Counted from the stretch's first letter, positions 52,148-60,272 are shown. The stretch: DNA of 64,000 nt from Actinoplanes aureus (GCF_015704865.1 NZ_JADQTO010000004.1:198755-262754), one strand, 5' to 3'. Notes: generated by a model from the letters alone, not told the origin. A program made the numbers and translations.

Positions 52148-52930
52148 CTACCCACGGGTGGGGTCGGTCATACCGGCATCGTCGCGTTGTAGGTCTTTGG
52201 TCCGCGGAATCTCCGAGTCCGCCTCCAGTCGCGCCCACACCACCTTGCCGTCGGCCAGGGCGAGATGGCCCCAGCGGGTGGCCACCGAATCGATCAGGAG
52301 GAGGCCGCGTCCGCCGTACGACGTGGGTGCGACCTGGCCGGTGAACCGGGGGATCTTGGCCGAACCGTCGCGGACCGCCACGCTCATCGTGTCGCCGTGC
52401 AGAGCGAGCAGAACCCGCATCGGCGTACGGGCGTGGGCCACCACGTTGTTGACCATCTCGGTCGCCACGATGCACGCGTTGCCGGCCAGGTCGGGCTGCT
52501 CCCACCGGCCGCACGCCTCGGTGATGACCTCGCGGGAACGGCGGGCCGCGCCCACCACCGGCTCGAGATCAACGCTGACCCGGCGATCGGTCTCCGGCTC
52601 GCCGAGAGCCGCGAAGGCCCCGGCCGGGTCGGGCCACACCGGCCAGCCGCTCGGCTGCCAGGGCAGGGCGTCGGCCGGACCGCAGAGCGCGAGGTGACTG
52701 CCCGGCCAGTCCCGGGTCTGATCGAGAACCTCACGCAGCACCGAGATCGCGTCCGACTGCGCCACTCGCAGACCGGTGACGTCGACGACGATCGCCTCGG
52801 GCTGGGTCGCCAGCAGGTCGAGAAGTGCCGTGCGGACCGGCGTAGCGGTGTCCGCGTCGAGCACCCCGGTCAGCCGGACCAGAGGATAGGTCTGGCCGCG
52901 GTCCACCAGGTGACGAACCTCGCTTGGCAT
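52148..52930 (-). CDS. STAS domain plus HATPase (anti-sigma type) regulator
   Basis: This 260-residue protein joins an N-terminal STAS-like domain (YPLVRLTGVLDADTATPVRT; AIVVDVTGLRVAQSDAISVL) to a C-terminal GHKL ATPase of the RsbW/SpoIIAB type (NACIVATEMVNNVVAHARTP, N-box; SYGGRGLLLIDSVATRWG, G-boxes). Fusion of antagonist and kinase folds suggests a self-contained partner-switching regulator of a sigma factor, but no sigma gene is adjacent. ATG 52930 has GGAG seven bases upstream; in-frame Met 52948 is an alternative. It heads a likely pair with the DUF5709 gene. Confidence 0.85.
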   Translation of the reverse strand: MPSEVRHLVDRGQTYPLVRLTGVLDADTATPVRTALLDLLATQPEAIVVDVTGLRVAQSDAISVLREVLDQTRDWPGSHLALCGPADALPWQPSGWPVWPDPAGAFAALGEPETDRRVSVDLEPVVGAARRSREVITEACGRWEQPDLAGNACIVATEMVNNVVAHARTPMRVLLALHGDTMSVAVRDGSAKIPRFTGQVAPTSYGGRGLLLIDSVATRWGHLALADGKVVWARLEADSEIPRTKDLQRDDAGMTDPTRG

Positions 52931-53106
52931 GATCGCTCCATTGTGCATAACGCGTCCCCTCCTCGCATTTCGGCGCGTGTGAGGATCGGTCGCCGCGGTC
53001 ACCACCAAGTGGGCATAAATCCATTTATCGGGTCATAGGCCCCCGGCGGGCATGTGAGAAGTACCCCGCTCGGGTGGTCTCATGCCATAAGTCCGCGCTT
53101 GCCTGA

Positions 53107-53907
53107 TCAGGATCGCCGGGCCAGCGCCGCGAGGACGCTCTCGTGGAGCAGGCCATTGGTCCCCACCACCGAGGTCTTGTCCCCGGTAGGCCGCCCGTCC
53201 AGGTCGGTGATCTTGCCGCCGGCCTCGGTCACGATCGGGATCAGCGCCGCCATGTCCCAGAGCGAGAGCTCCGGCTCGGCCATCGCGTCCAAGGCGCCCT
53301 CGGCGAGCAGCATGTACCCGTAGAAGTCGCCGTACGCCCGGCTCCGCCACACCCCGAGCAGGATGTCCAGCATCTGGTCCAGGCGGCCGATGTCAGCCCA
53401 CCCGTTCAGGCTGGCGTAGCAGAAACTCGCGTCGGCCAGACTCCGCACCGACGACACGCTGATCCTGGTCGCGGCGTGCTGGTGCTTGCCCGCGTACGCA
53501 CCCAGCCCGCGCGCCGCCCACCAGCGCCGGCCCAGCGCCGGCGCGGAGACCAGGCCCACCACCGGGGTATCGCCCTCCATCAACGCGATCAACGTGGCCC
53601 AGATCGGCACCCCGCGGACGAAATTCTTGGTCCCGTCGATCGGATCGATCACCCAGTACCGGCTGCCCGGCCCCGCCGCCGCGACCGACCGGCCGAACTC
53701 CTCACCCAGCACACCGTCCCGCGGCCGCGCCCGGGCCAGCGTCGCACGCACCGCCTTCTCCACCGCGGTGTCGGCGTCGGAGACCGGGGTCAGATCCGGC
53801 TTGGCCTCGACACGCAGATCCAGCGCGCGAAACCGGGCCGTCGAAATGGCGTCAGCCGTGTCGGCGAGCAGATGGGCAAGCGCGAGATCGTCCGAATATC
53901 CGGCCAT
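53107..53907 (-). CDS. hisN: Histidinol-phosphatase / inositol monophosphatase family (HisN)
   Basis: This 266-residue metal-dependent phosphatase shows the full family set: LGEEFG near residue 67, WVIDPIDGTKNFVRG near residue 85 (metal-binding DPIDGT) and WDMAALIPIV near residue 217. In actinobacteria this clade carries out the histidinol-phosphate step of histidine biosynthesis, and the neighbours rsgA-aroA fit that neighbourhood. ATG 53907 is the obvious start. The gene's upstream side is occupied by a 33-bp triple repeat and a long palindrome. Confidence 0.9.
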   Translation of the reverse strand: MAGYSDDLALAHLLADTADAISTARFRALDLRVEAKPDLTPVSDADTAVEKAVRATLARARPRDGVLGEEFGRSVAAAGPGSRYWVIDPIDGTKNFVRGVPIWATLIALMEGDTPVVGLVSAPALGRRWWAARGLGAYAGKHQHAATRISVSSVRSLADASFCYASLNGWADIGRLDQMLDILLGVWRSRAYGDFYGYMLLAEGALDAMAEPELSLWDMAALIPIVTEAGGKITDLDGRPTGDKTSVVGTNGLLHESVLAALARRS

Positions 53908-53923
53908 GCCGAAAACCTACAGT

Positions 53924-54022
53924 GCTGTGCTTGCTTGCCTTCGCTGCCGCTCGGCGGCTGTGCTTGCTGGCCTTCGCTGCCGCTCGGCGGCTGTGCTTGC
54001 TGGCCTTCGCTGCCGCTCGGCG
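53924..54022. repeat. Three exact-length 33-bp tandem repeats
   Basis: Units at 53924-53956, 53957-53989 and 53990-54022 read GCTGTGCTTGCTGGCCTTCG then CTGCCGCTCGGCG; the first differs by one base (TTGCTTGCC). A single copy of the same unit forms one end of the related element at 59267-59402, so here it has been locally amplified. Confidence 0.92.
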
Positions 54023-54024
54023 GG

Positions 54025-54120
54025 GCATCGCGCCCTTTGGCGTCCGTGTCGAGGCCACCGAAAACGACTACGGCTGCGCCTTGCCGTTTTCGGCGGCCTC
54101 GACACGGACGGGCGCGATGC
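54025..54120. repeat. Long palindrome, core of a dispersed element (copy 1)
   Basis: Left arm 54025-54066 and right arm 54085-54120 pair over 35 bp: GCATCGCGCCC with GGGCGCGATGC, GTCCGTGTCGAGGCC with its complement, and CCGAAAACG with CGTTTTCGG. One mismatch and a 6-base bulge (54036-54041) interrupt it; the loop is 18 bases. The same module, inverted and degraded, occurs at 59267-59402. Confidence 0.92.
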
Positions 54121-54197
54121 GTGGTGGTCTGGCTTAGGGCGTCGGCCTTGGTTGGTGGTGCGGCTGCGCGGGTGGGTGCGGCGGTGCGGTGGTTTGG

Positions 54198-55268
54198 CTA
54201 GGCGGGTGGGTGTTCGTCGGCGGGGTGGTCTCGTTGGTCCAGGTCGCCGGCGCGGGAGCTGAGCAAGCGGCGGTACGACGCCAGGCGGCGTGGGTCGGCG
54301 TGGCCGCCGGCTATCCAGGCGTCGAGACGGCACTCGGCGTCGGCGGCGGTGTGGCCGCAGTTGGGCTGGTCCTCGAGAGTGCCCTCGACCAGGTCGGGGA
54401 AGCCGTGCAGCAGGCTCTCGGCGCTCACGTGGGCCAGACCGAAACTGCGGATCCCGGGCGTATCGATGATCCAGCCCGGGTCCTTGCGTGACTTGCCGAC
54501 CACTGGGAGGCGCAACGCCACCGCGCTGGTCGATGTGTGCCGCCCTTTGCCGACCGCGCTCACCGCGCCGACGGCGCGCAAGGCGTCCGGCACCAGGCGG
54601 TTCACCAGGGTCGACTTGCCGACGCCGGAATGGCCCACCATCACCGAGAGCCGGCCGGCCAGCCGCTTGCGGACGTCGTCCAGGTCGCTGCCCGGGCGCA
54701 CCAGGACGTACGGCAGGTCGAGCTCGGCGTAGTAGTCCAGCACCTGCTCCGGACCGGCCAGGTCGGCTTTCGTCAGGCAGAGCAGCGGCTCGACGCCCGC
54801 GTCGTACGCCGCCACCAGGCAGCGGTCGATGAACCCGGTCCGCGGCGGCGGGTCGGCCAGCGCGCTCACGATCACGAGCTGGTCCGCGTTCGCCACCACC
54901 ACCCGCTCCAGGCGGCCCTCGGGCGTGGTGTCGTCGTCATCCGCGGTCCGGCGCAGCACTGACGTGCGCTCACCGATGCGCACGATCCGGGCCAGCGCTC
55001 CGGGCGCCCCCGAGATGTCGCCGACAAGCGCCACCCGGTCGCCCACCACCACCGACTTGCGACCCAGCTCGCGGGCGCGCATCGCGGTGATCAACTCGGT
55101 GTCGATGGTGTCCTCGCGCACGCACCCGTACCGGCCGCGGTCGACCGTGATCACCAGGGCGTCGATCGCGTCGTCGTGTTTCGGCCGCGTCCGGGTACGC
55201 GGGCGCGACGATCGGCCCGGCCGGATCCGGACGTCGTCCTCGTCGTACTCCCGCTTACGGCCTGGCAG
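54198..55268 (-). CDS. rsgA: Ribosome small-subunit-dependent GTPase RsgA
   Basis: This protein of about 356 residues is a circularly permuted GTPase that assists 30S maturation. An N-terminal OB-like region is followed by LCLTKADL (G4 equivalent), GHSGVGKSTLVNRL (G1) and WIIDTPGIRSFGL (G3). A C-terminal zinc site is formed by PNCGHTAADAEC with a downstream residue. The conserved N-terminus RKREYDEDDVRIRPG begins next to a CTG at 55268, preceded by GAGGAG at six bases; no ATG/GTG lies at the expected place, so CTG may be the true start. Other in-frame GTG codons lie further upstream inside aroA. Confidence 0.9.
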   Translation of the reverse strand: MPGRKREYDEDDVRIRPGRSSRPRTRTRPKHDDAIDALVITVDRGRYGCVREDTIDTELITAMRARELGRKSVVVGDRVALVGDISGAPGALARIVRIGERTSVLRRTADDDDTTPEGRLERVVVANADQLVIVSALADPPPRTGFIDRCLVAAYDAGVEPLLCLTKADLAGPEQVLDYYAELDLPYVLVRPGSDLDDVRKRLAGRLSVMVGHSGVGKSTLVNRLVPDALRAVGAVSAVGKGRHTSTSAVALRLPVVGKSRKDPGWIIDTPGIRSFGLAHVSAESLLHGFPDLVEGTLEDQPNCGHTAADAECRLDAWIAGGHADPRRLASYRRLLSSRAGDLDQRDHPADEHPPA

Positions 55269-55270
55269 AT

Positions 55271-56563
55271 CTAGCTCCTCGCCACGAGTCCCGCCCAGAG
55301 TTCGGGGAACTCGGGCAACGTCTTCGACGTACAACCTACGTCGGCGAGGTTGATGCCCGGTACGGCGAGGCCGATAACCGCCGCCGCGTGTGCCATCCGA
55401 TGGTCGGCATAGGTCTCGAAGGTGGTGCCGTGCAGCGGCCGCGGCACGATCCGCAGGCCGTCCGGGAACTCGGTCACCTCGGCGCCGGCCTTGCTCAGCT
55501 CGGTGGCGAGCGCGCTGATCCGATCGGTCTCGTGCCCGCGGATGTGCGCGACCCCGCGCAGCTCGGAGGGGCCTTCGGCGAGGACGGCCAGCGCGGAGAT
55601 CACCGGAGTGAGCTCACTGACCTCGGAGAGGTCGGCGGTGATGCCGCGCAGGGTGCCGGTGCCCCGCACGGTCAGGCCCTCGCCGGATCGGGTGACCTCG
55701 GCGCCCAGGCCGGTGAAGAGCTCGGTCAGCCGGTCGACCGGCTGCCAGCTGTCGGCCGGCCAGCCGGCCAGCGTGACCGAGCCGCCGGTGACCGCCGCGG
55801 CGGCGAAGAACGGCGCCGCCCCGGAGAGGTCCGGCTCGATCGTCCAGGTCCGCCCCTGAAGCGCGCCCGGCTCGACGGTCCACACATCCGGCACGCTCTC
55901 GTCCACCACCGCGCCGGCGGCGCGCAGCATGTGCGTGGTCATCCGCAGGTGCGGCGCGGACGGCACCGGTGGACCCTCGTGGCGCAGAACCAGGCCCTTG
56001 GCGAACCGGGGAGCGGACAGCAGCAGGCCGGAGACGAACTGGCTGGACCCGGAGGCGTCGATGACCGCCTCGCCGCCCTCCACCAGGCCCCCGCCGCGCA
56101 CGGTGAGCGGCAGGCCGCCGGTGGACGAGGCCTCGATCGTCACGCCGAGCGAGCGCAGCGCCTCGACGATCGGCCGCAGCGGCCGGTTGCGGGCGTGCGG
56201 GTCACCGTCGAACTCGACCGTGCCCTCGGCCAGCGCGGCGGCCGGTGGCAGGAACCGCATGATCGTGCCGGCCAGCCCCACGTCGATCCGGGCCGGGCCA
56301 CGCAGCGGGCCTGGCTCCACGGTCCAGCGGTCGTCCGCGCCGGTGTCGACGCCGACACCGAGCGCCCGCAGGCCGGCGGACATCAGCACGGTGTCGCGGG
56401 CCCGCAGCGGGGCCTCGATCACCGACGGCCCGTCGGCCAGCGCGGCGAGCACCAGCGCCCGCGCCGTCATCGATTTCGAGCCGGGCAGCCGCACGGTTGC
56501 CGTGACCGGACCGGAAGCGGGCGGAGCGAGCCAGGGGCGAGGTTCAGCAGTCACGATCGCCAT
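55271..56563 (-). CDS. aroA: 3-phosphoshikimate 1-carboxyvinyltransferase (EPSP synthase)
   Basis: This 430-residue shikimate-pathway enzyme joins shikimate 3-phosphate and phosphoenolpyruvate. Signature regions are LPGSKSMTARALVLAALADG near residue 28, VGLAGTIMRFLPP (phosphate loop), VIDASGSSQFVSGLLLSAP, and the C-terminal ADHRMAHAAAVIGL. ATG 56563 gives MAIVTAEPRPWLAPPASGPV; the reading frame upstream is non-coding. Its last codons supply the ribosome-binding site for rsgA, two bases downstream. The order rsgA-aroA next to SRAP matches Rv3226c-Rv3228. Confidence 0.96.
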   Translation of the reverse strand: MAIVTAEPRPWLAPPASGPVTATVRLPGSKSMTARALVLAALADGPSVIEAPLRARDTVLMSAGLRALGVGVDTGADDRWTVEPGPLRGPARIDVGLAGTIMRFLPPAAALAEGTVEFDGDPHARNRPLRPIVEALRSLGVTIEASSTGGLPLTVRGGGLVEGGEAVIDASGSSQFVSGLLLSAPRFAKGLVLRHEGPPVPSAPHLRMTTHMLRAAGAVVDESVPDVWTVEPGALQGRTWTIEPDLSGAAPFFAAAAVTGGSVTLAGWPADSWQPVDRLTELFTGLGAEVTRSGEGLTVRGTGTLRGITADLSEVSELTPVISALAVLAEGPSELRGVAHIRGHETDRISALATELSKAGAEVTEFPDGLRIVPRPLHGTTFETYADHRMAHAAAVIGLAVPGINLADVGCTSKTLPEFPELWAGLVARS

Positions 56564-56920
56564 TCTGCCGTCGCGCACCGACATTTCCGGGTGGTGTTCC
56601 CGGCCCCCGGGACAATCCCGGCAGATGCGCCCCCTACGGCTGACCCGCATCTCGTCGCCGCGCCCACGCTGCCCGGTCACGCCGCCCCAGCCAGGCACCG
56701 CGGCCGCCAGCGATGCTGCGCAGCTTGCCGGTGGGGCGGCCTGCGGGTAGTGGGGCTGCGGGTGGTGCGGCGGAGTCGCGGCTGCGGTTGCCGGAGGTGC
56801 GCCGCGAGCGGAGCGGCTTGCGGAAGTGAGGCCGCGGGTGGTGCGGCGTTGCGGCTGTCCGTGTGGCGGCCGGAGTTGCGGGGCGGACGGCGGGGACCGC
56901 CGGGGCGTACCGTGCTGCGC
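56564..56920. other. GC-rich intergenic region with imperfect direct repeats
   Basis: The 357 bases between aroA and the SRAP gene have no credible ORF. A motif near GCGGGTGGTGCGGCG followed by TGCGGCTG appears at about 56758 and again near 56831, with other G-rich variants between them. They look like diverged direct repeats. Promoters for the divergent genes should lie here but are not obvious. Confidence 0.5.
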
Positions 56921-57601
56921 ATGTGCGGGCGATACGCGACCACTCGGACCAACGCCGACCTCAGCAGTTTCTTCGAGGCCGTTGATGTAGCCGAGCCGCT
57001 GCGGCCCAGCTGGAACGTCGCGCCCACCGATCCGGTGCCGCTGGTGCGGATCTCGCAGCGGCATGAGGCCCGGGTGATCGACACCGCACGGTGGGGGCTG
57101 GTTCCGCCGTGGGCGCCTGACCTGCGCGGCGGCGCTCGCATGATCAATGCGCGGGCGGAGACGGTCGCTACGCTGCGTTCCTTCGCGCCGTCGTTCGCTC
57201 GGCGGCGGTGTTTGATCCCGGCTGACGGCTGGTTCGAGTGGGTTCGTACCTCGGGTAAGCAGAAGCAGGCGTACTACATGACGTCCGGCGATGGCGCGCC
57301 ACTCGCCTTCGCGGGGCTCTGGTCCGCTTGGGGTCCGGAGGCGGTTCTCACGTGCAGCGTCGTCACCACTGCGGCGGCCGGGAACCTGGCCCGCGTGCAC
57401 GACCGGATGCCGCTGATTCTGCCCGCCGATCGCTGGCCGGATTGGCTGGCCGGTGGCGGGGATCCGGAGCAACTTCTGGTTCCGCTCTCCGAGCGGGATT
57501 TGGAGGCCATCGAGGTACGCCCGGTGGGGTCCGAAGTCGGGAATGTCCGAAACAACGGTCCAGCCTTAGTGAAACCTGTTGCCGAGGTAACGCTTTTCTG
57601 A
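56921..57601 (+). CDS. SOS response-associated peptidase (YedK/HMCES-type)
   Basis: This 226-residue SRAP protein protects abasic sites in single-stranded DNA by forming a thiazolidine crosslink through Cys2; MCGRYA at the start gives that Cys directly. Other catalytic features are RPSWNVAPTDPVPLVR (Asn near residue 32), INARAET, GWFEW, and the C-terminal HDRMPLIL (His). The counterpart in mycobacteria is Rv3226c. ATG 56921 is fixed by the need for Cys2. It is divergent from aroA. Confidence 0.95.
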   Translation: MCGRYATTRTNADLSSFFEAVDVAEPLRPSWNVAPTDPVPLVRISQRHEARVIDTARWGLVPPWAPDLRGGARMINARAETVATLRSFAPSFARRRCLIPADGWFEWVRTSGKQKQAYYMTSGDGAPLAFAGLWSAWGPEAVLTCSVVTTAAAGNLARVHDRMPLILPADRWPDWLAGGGDPEQLLVPLSERDLEAIEVRPVGSEVGNVRNNGPALVKPVAEVTLF

Positions 57602-57695
57602 ACAACTCGAGATCAACAACGGTCTTTGTCGGTTTATGCGCCTATTTTTAATCGGCAACTTTGTTTCAAGATAGATCACCCCCTTGTTCTGATCT

Positions 57696-57713
57696 TGTAC
57701 GGTGCGGTACAAA
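57696..57713. promoter_or_regulatory. Perfect dyad TTGTAC-N6-GTACAA before the WhiB gene
   Basis: TTGTAC (57696-57701) and GTACAA (57708-57713) flank GGTGCG about 80 bases upstream of the WhiB-family start. The surrounding 57600-57720 is AT-rich for this genome and probably holds the promoter. A dimeric regulator site is plausible. Confidence 0.45.
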
Positions 57714-57793
57714 CCAGCGCCGGAGTGGTGCCGGACCGTAAGGTGCGGCCCGGCCGCCACATGCAGTTCCGGTCCCACGGGGGAGGTGGGCTG

Positions 57794-58189
57794 ATGACAC
57801 GAGCACGCATGCCGCGTCCGCACGAGGTTGCCATCGCGCGACGCGACCCGCGGCTGCTCGAGGCGATCGCGCAAAGACGTACCGATGAGGCCTGGCGCAC
57901 ACGGGGCGCATGCCGCAGCGTTGATCCGGAGACGTTCTTTCCTGCTCCGAATGAGCCGTCCGGTGGCGCTGTCGCGCTATGCGGCACCTGCGACGTGCAA
58001 GGTCCTTGTCTGGCGTGGGCGCTCCAGGTCGGTGACTGCCACGGCGTCTGGGGTGGCACCACGCCACGCGAGCGGCGGGCGATGCTGGTGGCCTGGCGGG
58101 AGCGCGTTCAGGCGGACGGTGAGATGGTCGAGGACGACAACTCCGACGACGATCGCCGGTTCCTGACACTCACACCGGTCAGTCGCTGA
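57794..58189 (+). CDS. WhiB-family iron-sulfur regulator
   Basis: This 131-residue WhiB-like protein has four cluster cysteines: GACRSV, then ALCGTCDVQGPC. The conserved turn GVWGGTTPRERR follows. No AT-hook is present; the C-terminus is acidic (MVEDDNSDDDR). Location next to the SigR/PdtaS block parallels mycobacterial whiB1, but the sequence N-terminal to the cluster is longer (about 35 residues), so orthology is uncertain. ATG 57794 follows GGAGGTGGGCTG; the frame upstream to 57626 is AT-rich leader. Confidence 0.9.
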   Translation: MTRARMPRPHEVAIARRDPRLLEAIAQRRTDEAWRTRGACRSVDPETFFPAPNEPSGGAVALCGTCDVQGPCLAWALQVGDCHGVWGGTTPRERRAMLVAWRERVQADGEMVEDDNSDDDRRFLTLTPVSR

Positions 58190-58203
58190 TAGAAACGGAG
58201 CTT

Positions 58204-58812
58204 GTGCCCAGCTCCACCCGGACGATCGAAACCTCGCGCGGCCCCGCCGCCGTTGTCGTCACCGAGCCGTCAGGTCCGGTGCGGAGTCTGCTCGTCCTCG
58301 GCCATGGTGCCGGCGGCGGCGTCGACGCGCCCGACCTGGTGGCGGTGCACGACGCGGCGGTGGCGGCCGGCGTGCGGGTAGCCCTGGTGACCCAGCCCTA
58401 CCGGGTCGCCGGCCGTCGCGCGCCCGCGCCCGCCCCTCACTTGGACGAGGCCTGGACCGCAGTCGTGGACGCGCTGCGCGTACCCAATATGCCTCTGATC
58501 CTGGGCGGCCGCTCCAGCGGAGCCCGCGTCGCCTGCCGCACCGCCCCCACGCTCAACGCCGCGGGCGTGCTGGCCCTGGCGTTCCCGCTGCACCCACCCG
58601 GCAGGCCGGGGAAGACCCGAGCCGCCGAGCTACCCACCGAAATCCCCACCCTTGTCCTGAACGGCGACCGCGACCCCTTCGGCGTCCCAACCCCCACCGG
58701 CCCCGTCGAGGTGATCATCCGCCCCGGCGCCACTCACGACCTCCGCAAGGACGTCACCACCACCGCAACCCTCGCCCTAACCTGGCTACGCACCCACCAC
58801 TGGGCCACCTGA
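58204..58812 (+). CDS. Alpha/beta hydrolase (KANL3/Tex30-like)
   Basis: This 202-residue small alpha/beta hydrolase has the oxyanion loop LGHGAGGGVDAPDL near residue 30, a nucleophile elbow read as GGRSSGARVA near residue 100, an acid-bearing VLNGDRDPFG and the final GATHDLRK with the catalytic His. This pattern fits the KANL3/Tex30 dienelactone-hydrolase-like group. The substrate is unknown. GTG 58204 lies 14 bases after the WhiB stop, so the two are probably co-transcribed. Confidence 0.85.
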   Translation: MPSSTRTIETSRGPAAVVVTEPSGPVRSLLVLGHGAGGGVDAPDLVAVHDAAVAAGVRVALVTQPYRVAGRRAPAPAPHLDEAWTAVVDALRVPNMPLILGGRSSGARVACRTAPTLNAAGVLALAFPLHPPGRPGKTRAAELPTEIPTLVLNGDRDPFGVPTPTGPVEVIIRPGATHDLRKDVTTTATLALTWLRTHHWAT

Positions 58813-58850
58813 CCCCCGACAACCCACCTCAAAGGCGCCTCCACAAGAAG

Positions 58851-59146
58851 GCCGTGCAAGTGGAGATCGCGCGGGTGCGGCGCGCGAGCGGAGACCGCGC
58901 GGTGAGGCGTGGAAGCGGGGACCGCGCAGGGTGAAGCGTGCAAGCGGAGGCCTACGCGAGGCGAGGCGTGCAAGTGGAGATCGCGCGGGAGAGAGGCGCG
59001 AGCGGAGACCGCGCGGGGTGATGCGCGCGAGCGGAGACCGCGCAGGGTTGCGCCGGGTGGAGCGTGCAAGCGGAGGCCTACACGGGGTGTGGCGCGCTAG
59101 CGGAGACCCGCAGGGTGACGCGCGCAAGCGGAGACCAACGCAGACC
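58851..59146. repeat. Higher-order tandem repeat, ten units of about 27-30 bp
   Basis: The basic unit resembles GCGTGCAAGCGGAGACCGCG then CGGGGTGA. Units begin near 58851, 58881, 58908, 58936, 58966, 58996, 59023, 59062, 59092 and 59120. Units 1-4 are matched in order by units 5-8 (AAGTGGAGATCGCG; GAGCGGAGACCGCGCGG; GGGACCGCGCAGGG-like; AAGCGGAGGCCTAC), so a four-unit block of about 115 bp was duplicated. The unit spacing is irregular, and no conserved spacers exist. Confidence 0.88.
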
Positions 59147-59266
59147 GAGGTCCCGCAAGCGTTGCCCCACCCGCAAGAGCCGCGCGCTCCCCGTACCCCA
59201 ACGGCTTAAGAAAGCGAACCCGCCCTGCCCACAGTGGCCACCACCCCAGCCCGCGCCAAACCGCAA

Positions 59267-59402
59267 CCACCACGCATCGCGCCCGTCCGTGTCGAGGGTG
59301 CCGAAAACGGCTAGGCGAAGCCGTGGTGGTGTTGGGGCCCCAAGACAAGGACGTCAAGGGGCGCGATGCCCCGTCGAGCGACAGCGAAGACCAGCAAGCA
59401 CG
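59267..59402. repeat. Dispersed palindromic element, copy 2 (inverted relative to copy 1)
   Basis: Read on the minus strand, this segment aligns with 53990-54127 over its whole length. It has the 33-bp unit end (GTGCTTGCTGGTCTTCGCTG), then CGGGGCATCGCGCCC, a diverged middle, GCCGTTTTCGGC, CCTCGACACGGACGGGCGCG and ATGCGTGGTGG. Outer arms at 59274-59284 and 59359-59369 still pair perfectly; inner arms are partly lost. It abuts the SigR-type promoter. Confidence 0.88.
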
Positions 59403-59427
59403 GAATGCAACTTGCGGTTTTGCCGTT
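59402..59427 (+). promoter_or_regulatory. SigR/SigH-type autoregulatory promoter of sigR
   Basis: GGAAT (59402-59406) and GTT (59425-59427) are separated by exactly 18 bases, the thiol-stress sigma consensus. It starts at the edge of the repeat element and lies 41 bases before a GTG (59468) that would begin a longer sigma isoform. Confidence 0.75.
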
Positions 59428-59668
59428 ACACAGCCTGGAAGCCTGTCGTCCGGAAGGGGTATTTGTAGTGGGTGCCGGTACCGAGTACGTCCAGCGCGAC
59501 GACCGGGAGGCGATCCGGGTGCGGAGCCTGTTGAGCGCCCCCGAATGGCCCGCGGCCGAGGCGCCGCTCGTACCCCCGTCGGTGAGCGTCGGCACACCCG
59601 CGGTTTTCGACGGCGTTACAGGGGCACTACCCGTATCCTCGGCGGGGCGGTCGAGGGGGGAGTCCAGG

Positions 59669-60268
59669 GTGGCCCAAAAGGAGCGGACCGACGAGCGGCG
59701 CAGGCGTTTCGAGCGTGACGCGCTGCCGTTCGTGGATCAGTTGTACGCCGCCGGACTGCGGATGACCCGTAACCCGGCTGACGCCGAGGACCTGGTGCAG
59801 GAGACGTTTCTGAAGGCGTATTCCGCGTTTCACCAGTTCGAGGAAGGTACGAACCTCAAGGCCTGGCTGTACCGGATCCTGACGAACACCTACATCAACT
59901 CGTATCGGCGTAAGCAGCGCCAGCCCGTGCAGGCGCCGACCGAGGAGATCACCGACTGGCAGCTGGCGTCGAGCGAGTCGCACACGTCGCAGGGCCTGCG
60001 GTCGGCGGAGACCGAGGCACTGGATCGGCTTCCGGACAGTGACATCAAGGAAGCGTTGCAGTCTCTGCCGGAGGATTTCCGGCTCGCCGTCTACCTCGCC
60101 GATGTCGAGGGTTTCTCGTACAAGGAGATCGCCGACATCATGGGTACGCCGATCGGCACCGTCATGTCCCGGCTGCACCGCGGCCGGCGCAACCTGCGCA
60201 AGCTGCTGGAGCAGTACGCGTCCGACCGCGGCATCACCCGTACGACTTCCGAGCCGCAGGGGGCGTGA
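59669..60268 (+). CDS. sigR: ECF sigma factor of the SigR/SigH thiol-stress type
   Basis: This 199-residue sigma-70 family ECF factor has region 2 with [20 protein letters not shown] and [20 protein letters not shown], and region 4 with [20 protein letters not shown] and a helix-turn-helix [20 protein letters not shown]. It controls thioredoxin, mycothiol and mycoredoxin genes in relatives. The GTG at 59669 has GGGGGGAG upstream; however the frame stays open to a GTG at 59468 just after a SigR-type promoter, so a form longer by 67 residues is possible. The anti-sigma gene follows after four bases. Confidence 0.93.
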   Translation: MAQKERTDERRRRFERDALPFVDQLYAAGLRMTRNPADAEDLVQETFLKAYSAFHQFEEGTNLKAWLYRILTNTYINSYRRKQRQPVQAPTEEITDWQLASSESHTSQGLRSAETEALDRLPDSDIKEALQSLPEDFRLAVYLADVEGFSYKEIADIMGTPIGTVMSRLHRGRRNLRKLLEQYASDRGITRTTSEPQGA

Positions 60269-60272
60269 CGGG

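Noticed and set aside
53852..54058. A 68-codon minus-strand frame with 11-residue repeats (AAAKASKHSRR)
   Set aside because: It is simply the translation of the 33-bp tandem repeat, with no ribosome-binding site and a frame running into the palindrome.
58851..59146. Possible CRISPR array or repetitive protein gene
   Set aside because: No spacers of constant size exist; unit lengths vary by non-multiples of three, so no frame is conserved.
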